Shown: piece by piece, positions 60,671 through 64,000 of the stretch
How the letters are laid out: each line of letters opens with the position of its first letter
Position numbering within the stretch: position 1 is the first letter of the stretch
Origin: Flavobacterium sp. UGB4466
GTDB taxonomy: Bacteria > Bacteroidota > Bacteroidia > Flavobacteriales > Flavobacteriaceae
Length of the DNA: 64,000 bases
Direction of reading: 5' to 3'
Assembly (NCBI RefSeq): GCF_903469665.1
Contig: NZ_CAGKLC010000001.1
Location: forward strand, 13,852 to 77,851
Notes under the pieces: model-generated
Told to the model about the DNA's origin: nothing
What the model saw: the letters and a program-made list of their open reading frames with translations, nothing else
The model's database searches: none
Made by a program: the position numbers and the translations under genes

Positions 60671-61162
60671 TTATTCTACTATAGTTTCGATTGTAACTTT
60701 CATGGCACCGCTTCCTTTACTTTTCGTGATTTCCATAAAGGCTCTTTTGGATAGATCGAGATCTCTTGTTCGAACAAATGGACCGCGATCGGTAACTTTT
60801 ACAATTACAAATTTTCCGTTTGCTTCATTGGTGACTTTTATTCTGGTTCCGTAAGGAAGTTTTTTGTGTGCTGCAGTGTAAGCGCTGTTGCTGAATCGAC
60901 TTCCGTTAGCTGTTTTTTTACCATTAAAACGGTCAGCGTAATAAGAGGCATGTGCATTTTTTTTATAAGGTTTTAATTTCAAGCCCTTATCCGTAAAAAC
61001 AGAATCAGTTGGTATTGCAATTAAATTAGGTCTGGCAGTTTTGACAGTATCCTGAGTAATTTTAGGTTCAGTTGCAGGCTTTGTTTGGCTTATAACATAG
61101 GTAAAACAACTTAAAAAAGTTATAGTAAGTGCAGTGAGTAAAATATGTTTTTTATTTCTCAT
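60671..61162 (-). CDS. rlpA: Septal ring lytic transglycosylase RlpA family protein
   Basis: 163 residues. A signal/anchor (HILLTALTITFLSCFTYVIS) leads to a double-psi beta-barrel domain (about 75-163): HASYYADRFNGKKTANGSRFSNSAYTAAHKKLPYGTRIKVTNEANGKFVIVKVTDRGPFVRTRDLDLSKRAFMEI. The catalytic-type Asp in TDRGP and the conserved HKKLPYGT are present. RlpA cleaves peptidoglycan strands lacking stem peptides. The LSC near the end of the hydrophobic stretch could be a lipobox. No SPOR domain is present. Confidence 0.9.
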   Translation of the reverse strand: MRNKKHILLTALTITFLSCFTYVISQTKPATEPKITQDTVKTARPNLIAIPTDSVFTDKGLKLKPYKKNAHASYYADRFNGKKTANGSRFSNSAYTAAHKKLPYGTRIKVTNEANGKFVIVKVTDRGPFVRTRDLDLSKRAFMEITKSKGSGAMKVTIETIVE

Positions 61163-61213
61163 GTTTTATTTTTTTTCAGACTTGGGGAGTTTGTACAAAT
61201 AATATGCCGAGAT

Positions 61214-61239
61214 AAAAAAAGCCCTCTTTTTAGGGCTTT
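61214..61239 (-). terminator. Terminator of the 61253 gene
   Basis: On the minus strand AAAGCCCT-N6-AGGGCTTT followed by a T-run (61214-61220). Confidence 0.88.
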
Positions 61240-61252
61240 AATTGGTTTTTTC

Positions 61253-61675
61253 TTAGAACCATAGGTTCCATGGGATTCTGCTTAAAATAAGCAATAATCC
61301 TAATCCGTAAAAAATAGCAAATGTTTTAAACTTTGCAGCGCTATCGATTAATTTTTTATGTTTAGACCATCCGATGGTGATCAAAATGATAGCAATAATA
61401 TTGATTAAAGGGTGTTCTAATGAAGTAAGTCTAAGTGCTGCATCAGACATTTGGCCAAGGACAGCTTTCCCTAAAGGAGATATAAAATAAAGAATAAGAC
61501 CGATCAATAACTGCGTATGAGTTCCAATCAAAGCAAACAAGGCAATTTTGCGGTCTTTGGCTGTGAAGTCTTTTTTAGAAGTAAGGCCAAGGATGGCATT
61601 TACAACAGCAATTAATAAAAGCAACAGCGCCAAATAAGCCCATCCTGAATGGAATTTTTGTAAAAAATAGTACAT
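61253..61675 (-). CDS. Small four-helix membrane protein (cytochrome b-like)
   Basis: 140 residues with four transmembrane segments: FHSGWAYLALLLLLIAVVNAILGL, KIALFALIGTHTQLLIGLILYFI, LEHPLINIIAIILITIGWSKHKKL and FAIFYGLGLLLILSRIPW. His residues in the helices (FHSGW, GTHTQLL, EHPLINI) could bind haem. Proteins of this kind are often named cytochrome B in flavobacterial genomes, but haem binding is unproven. Inner membrane. Own terminator downstream. Confidence 0.78.
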   Translation of the reverse strand: MYYFLQKFHSGWAYLALLLLLIAVVNAILGLTSKKDFTAKDRKIALFALIGTHTQLLIGLILYFISPLGKAVLGQMSDAALRLTSLEHPLINIIAIILITIGWSKHKKLIDSAAKFKTFAIFYGLGLLLILSRIPWNLWF

Positions 61676-61717
61676 AAATTAGATTTTTTGATAAAACAAA
61701 TATAGCAAAAAAGGGTA

Positions 61718-61756
61718 TAAAAAAAGCGGCATCAGACTAAAAGTCAATGCCGCTTT
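61718..61756 (-). terminator. Terminator of the TonB-dependent receptor gene
   Basis: AAAGCGGCAT-N14-ATGCCGCTTT, with a T-run on the minus-strand side, 25 bp after the stop. Confidence 0.9.
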
Positions 61757-61780
61757 AGGTATTTATTTAGATTCTAAATA

Positions 61781-64000
61781 TTAGAAATCATAACGTAGAG
61801 AGAAGTTCCATGTTCTTCCGAAACCGAAGAATACCTGGTTAATGTTTGCTACTCCATTGTAAAGCATTCCGTTAGATGCGTAAGTTCCTTTTGAACCAGC
61901 TGGTTGGCCAGAAGCTACAGGAAGGTTGTCATCAGCGAAAAAGTTTGTTCTTGATTCAGCGATGTAAATTTTATCAAGTACGTTGTTAACGTTTAATCTG
62001 AAGTTAACTGATTTGTCTTTGTTTTTTCCAGTTAACATTTTGTATGAGAAACCAGCATCCATCAAACCATAAGAAGGCAATTGTAATGCTCCTTTGTTTG
62101 TTGCAGATGTAAAACTAGTTGGGTTGATTCCTGCATATAAATTGTCGTTGAAGTTATAGTTTGCATCAACTGTTACTCTTGTTAGAACTTCGTAAGATGC
62201 TCCTAAAGAGGCTGTCATTTGTGCTGCGTCACCCACTTTTACTTTGTCCATGTAAACTGTAGTTCCTTGGAATCCTGGTACAGGTGAGTTGTCTGCTTGG
62301 AAGTAAGCATTAACTGTTGCATTTCCTTTGTATTCCCAAATACCATAAGAGAACATTCCTGTTACTTTTAATCTTTCTGTAATGTTAGAAGATCCTTCGA
62401 ATTCAATTCCAGAGTGAACTTCGTTAAGTCCTAAGAACTCAGTGTAAGTTGAATTTGCAGGTGTTGCAGTAGTAGTTGGAAGTGCATTACCTTTTAAGTA
62501 TCTGTCATTCCAAGTAGTGTTGTAAACGTTTACTGTAGCGTTGAAAAATCTAGAACGGAAACCATATCCAGCTTCAAATCCAATAATTTTCTCGTTAGTA
62601 AGGTTAGGGTTTACTGTTGATCTGTTGTTTGGATAAACAGAGTTAAAGAAAGGTTGTTTGGAGTAATATCCAGCGTTTACATATACGTTGCTTTTTTCGC
62701 TAATATTGTAGTTAGCTCCCGCTTTTGCATTACCACCTAATAAGTTTTTGTAAGGAGTAGAAGCTAAAGGATCAGTTGGTAAATAAACGAAGTCATCTTC
62801 TCTTTTGTATCCTTGTTGAGAAATTGCTCCCTGAACAAATGCTGTTAGGTTGTCTTTAGAGTACTCTAATTGAGTAAATAAACCATACCATTTTACATTA
62901 CCAGTACTGTTGAAAGATACTTTGTCGTATTTTCTATTTTGGAAAACATTCCATTGAACATCAGTATCGTAAGTGTTAGTTAACTGTCTTCCGTTTGGTT
63001 TTTGACTAGCAATAAAGTTGTCAAAATACTCACCACCACCTAATAAATCATTTACAACTGTAAAGTGGTATCCTTTATAAGTTCTTCCGTCAAAACCGAA
63101 ATCTAAAGTTAAGGTATTAGAAAGTTTCTTGTTTAAGTTAATTACCGCACCAAACCAGTCATGAGAGTTGATAGATGACGTTTGTGAGATACCAGAAGTG
63201 TTGATATTTGTGCTTGGATTATAATTTGCTACATCAGAACCTGCATTAAAATAAGAACTGTTTTGATAAACTCCACCAATTTTTTGTCTTGTTTGAGGTC
63301 CTGTAAAACCTGCGATAGTAACTGGTTTTCCAGAGTTGTAAGCATAAATTTTATCATAGTCTACTAAACCGTCAGCAGTTCTGAATGCTATAGCATCATT
63401 GTATCCTTTTCCTTTAATTCCTCCAGTTGCACTAGCTCCTGCACCACGTCCCATAGAAGCGTAAACAACAGAAGAAAGTTTTGTAGTTTCGTTGATTTTA
63501 TAATCCCAGTTGAAAGAAGCTACTGGTTTGTGGTAGTAGTTTTTTCTAATGTTATATTCTTCACCATTCAAATATCCTGCATCAGGATTGTATCTGATAT
63601 TTGGTTCGTTATTTCTACCGTATTGTTGGTAAGCTGCGATTGTAGATACTGTAGATCTTTGGTTGTGCCATTGTGGAGCACCTGTTACCGTAAGTTGAAA
63701 GTCGTGTTTACCACTTTTGCTGCCATATCCTAAAGCAACATAGTAGTTAGATCCTTCAAATTGAGTTCCGTTAACATATCCGTCTCCCATTGTTTTTGAT
63801 AACAAAACAGATGCAGAAAGACCGTTTTCTAATTTTCCGGTATTGTATGAACCTTGAATTTTGAAATTTCTACCGTTTCCGAAACCAGAAGAGAAAGATC
63901 CTCCTTCTTTTCTGTCAGAAGCTTTAGTTACAATGTTGATCGTTCCTCCTACAGAAGGAGTTGCAAGTTTAGATGCTCCTAAACCTCTTTGTACCTGCAT
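61781..64000 (-). CDS. TonB-dependent outer-membrane receptor (5' end outside the window)
   Basis: 739 residues are present, partial. The visible N-terminus (VQRGLGASKLATPSVGGTINIVTKAS) is the end of the plug domain (QRG..S...GTINIVTK), so the Met at the window edge is internal. The signal peptide, any carboxypeptidase-like N-terminal domain and most of the plug lie beyond 64000. The rest is a 22-strand-type barrel with many aromatic-ended strands and the C-terminal YGLMDAGFSYKM ... NFRLNVNNVLDKIYIAES ... FGFGRTWNFSLRYDF closing in Phe. Such receptors import siderophores, vitamins or glycans with TonB/ExbBD. No SusD partner is visible, and the substrate is unknown. Confidence 0.93.
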   Translation of the reverse strand: MQVQRGLGASKLATPSVGGTINIVTKASDRKEGGSFSSGFGNGRNFKIQGSYNTGKLENGLSASVLLSKTMGDGYVNGTQFEGSNYYVALGYGSKSGKHDFQLTVTGAPQWHNQRSTVSTIAAYQQYGRNNEPNIRYNPDAGYLNGEEYNIRKNYYHKPVASFNWDYKINETTKLSSVVYASMGRGAGASATGGIKGKGYNDAIAFRTADGLVDYDKIYAYNSGKPVTIAGFTGPQTRQKIGGVYQNSSYFNAGSDVANYNPSTNINTSGISQTSSINSHDWFGAVINLNKKLSNTLTLDFGFDGRTYKGYHFTVVNDLLGGGEYFDNFIASQKPNGRQLTNTYDTDVQWNVFQNRKYDKVSFNSTGNVKWYGLFTQLEYSKDNLTAFVQGAISQQGYKREDDFVYLPTDPLASTPYKNLLGGNAKAGANYNISEKSNVYVNAGYYSKQPFFNSVYPNNRSTVNPNLTNEKIIGFEAGYGFRSRFFNATVNVYNTTWNDRYLKGNALPTTTATPANSTYTEFLGLNEVHSGIEFEGSSNITERLKVTGMFSYGIWEYKGNATVNAYFQADNSPVPGFQGTTVYMDKVKVGDAAQMTASLGASYEVLTRVTVDANYNFNDNLYAGINPTSFTSATNKGALQLPSYGLMDAGFSYKMLTGKNKDKSVNFRLNVNNVLDKIYIAESRTNFFADDNLPVASGQPAGSKGTYASNGMLYNGVANINQVFFGFGRTWNFSLRYDF

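Noticed and set aside
61781..64000. Receptor starting at the Met on the window edge
   Set aside because: The first visible residues are the end of a plug domain, so this Met is internal and the gene continues beyond 64000.

Overview
The window comes from a low-GC member of the Bacteroidota, most likely Flavobacterium or a close relative. Evidence: several giant secreted proteins end in type IX secretion (T9SS) sorting domains; promoters fit the Bacteroidota pattern TTG-N(17-23)-TAnnTTTG rather than -35/-10 boxes; several genes appear to start with TTG; and RibF, LepA, single-chain GlyS and PheS look flavobacterial. It is chromosomal, and no phage, integrase, transposase, rRNA, tRNA or CRISPR array was seen.

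Layout. 1-17.4 kb: an array of four large T9SS-exported proteins plus one shrunken relative. They share a C-terminal block of about 620 residues and differ in their N-terminal heads (Ig-like, LamG-like, P-domain-like, glycine-rich plus FN3). recX sits inside the array. 17.4-26.6 kb: a cupin/JmjC-like protein, bioB, a small membrane protein, ribF, a secreted T9SS metalloprotease, comF and glyS. 26.8-30.9 kb: signalling genes (a LytTR regulator with a glutamate at the phospho-acceptor position, a small secreted protein, a TPR histidine kinase and its response regulator). 31-41.8 kb: thiL, two DinB-like proteins, a WYL regulator, a ParE-type toxin with its antitoxin, lepA, an outer-membrane barrel protein, a lipoprotein hydrolase, a membrane-bound AraC regulator and cvpA. 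42-49.3 kb: pheS, gpsA, an iron alcohol dehydrogenase, a secreted DJ-1/PfpI protein, a divergent LysR regulator and a PKD lipoprotein.

49.4-56.85 kb is the most remarkable part. A NUDIX/NrtR-type regulator is followed by a seven-gene operon: a short divergent PRPP-synthetase-like enzyme, a NADAR protein, a macrodomain-ADP-ribosylglycohydrolase fusion, KptA RNA 2'-phosphotransferase, a second ADP-ribosylglycohydrolase, a calcineurin-like phosphatase and NadV/NAMPT. Two 21-bp operator-like palindromes flank the promoter between regulator and operon, and a strong terminator closes it. Together the genes look able to strip ADP-ribose from nucleic acid, protein or RNA products and rebuild NAD+ from nicotinamide and ADP-ribose. 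This resembles a host version of the phage NAD+ reconstitution pathway (NARP1) joined to a set of ADP-ribose erasers. The join is an inference.

56.9-64 kb: nadD, a four-helix-bundle (IVS) protein, gmk, yicC, an ArsC/Spx-like protein, a DinB-like protein, rlpA, a small membrane protein and the 3' two-thirds or more of a TonB-dependent receptor running off the window. Many intergenic gaps hold short word-like repeats that fold back on themselves. At least seven sequence families are present, usually at gene ends.
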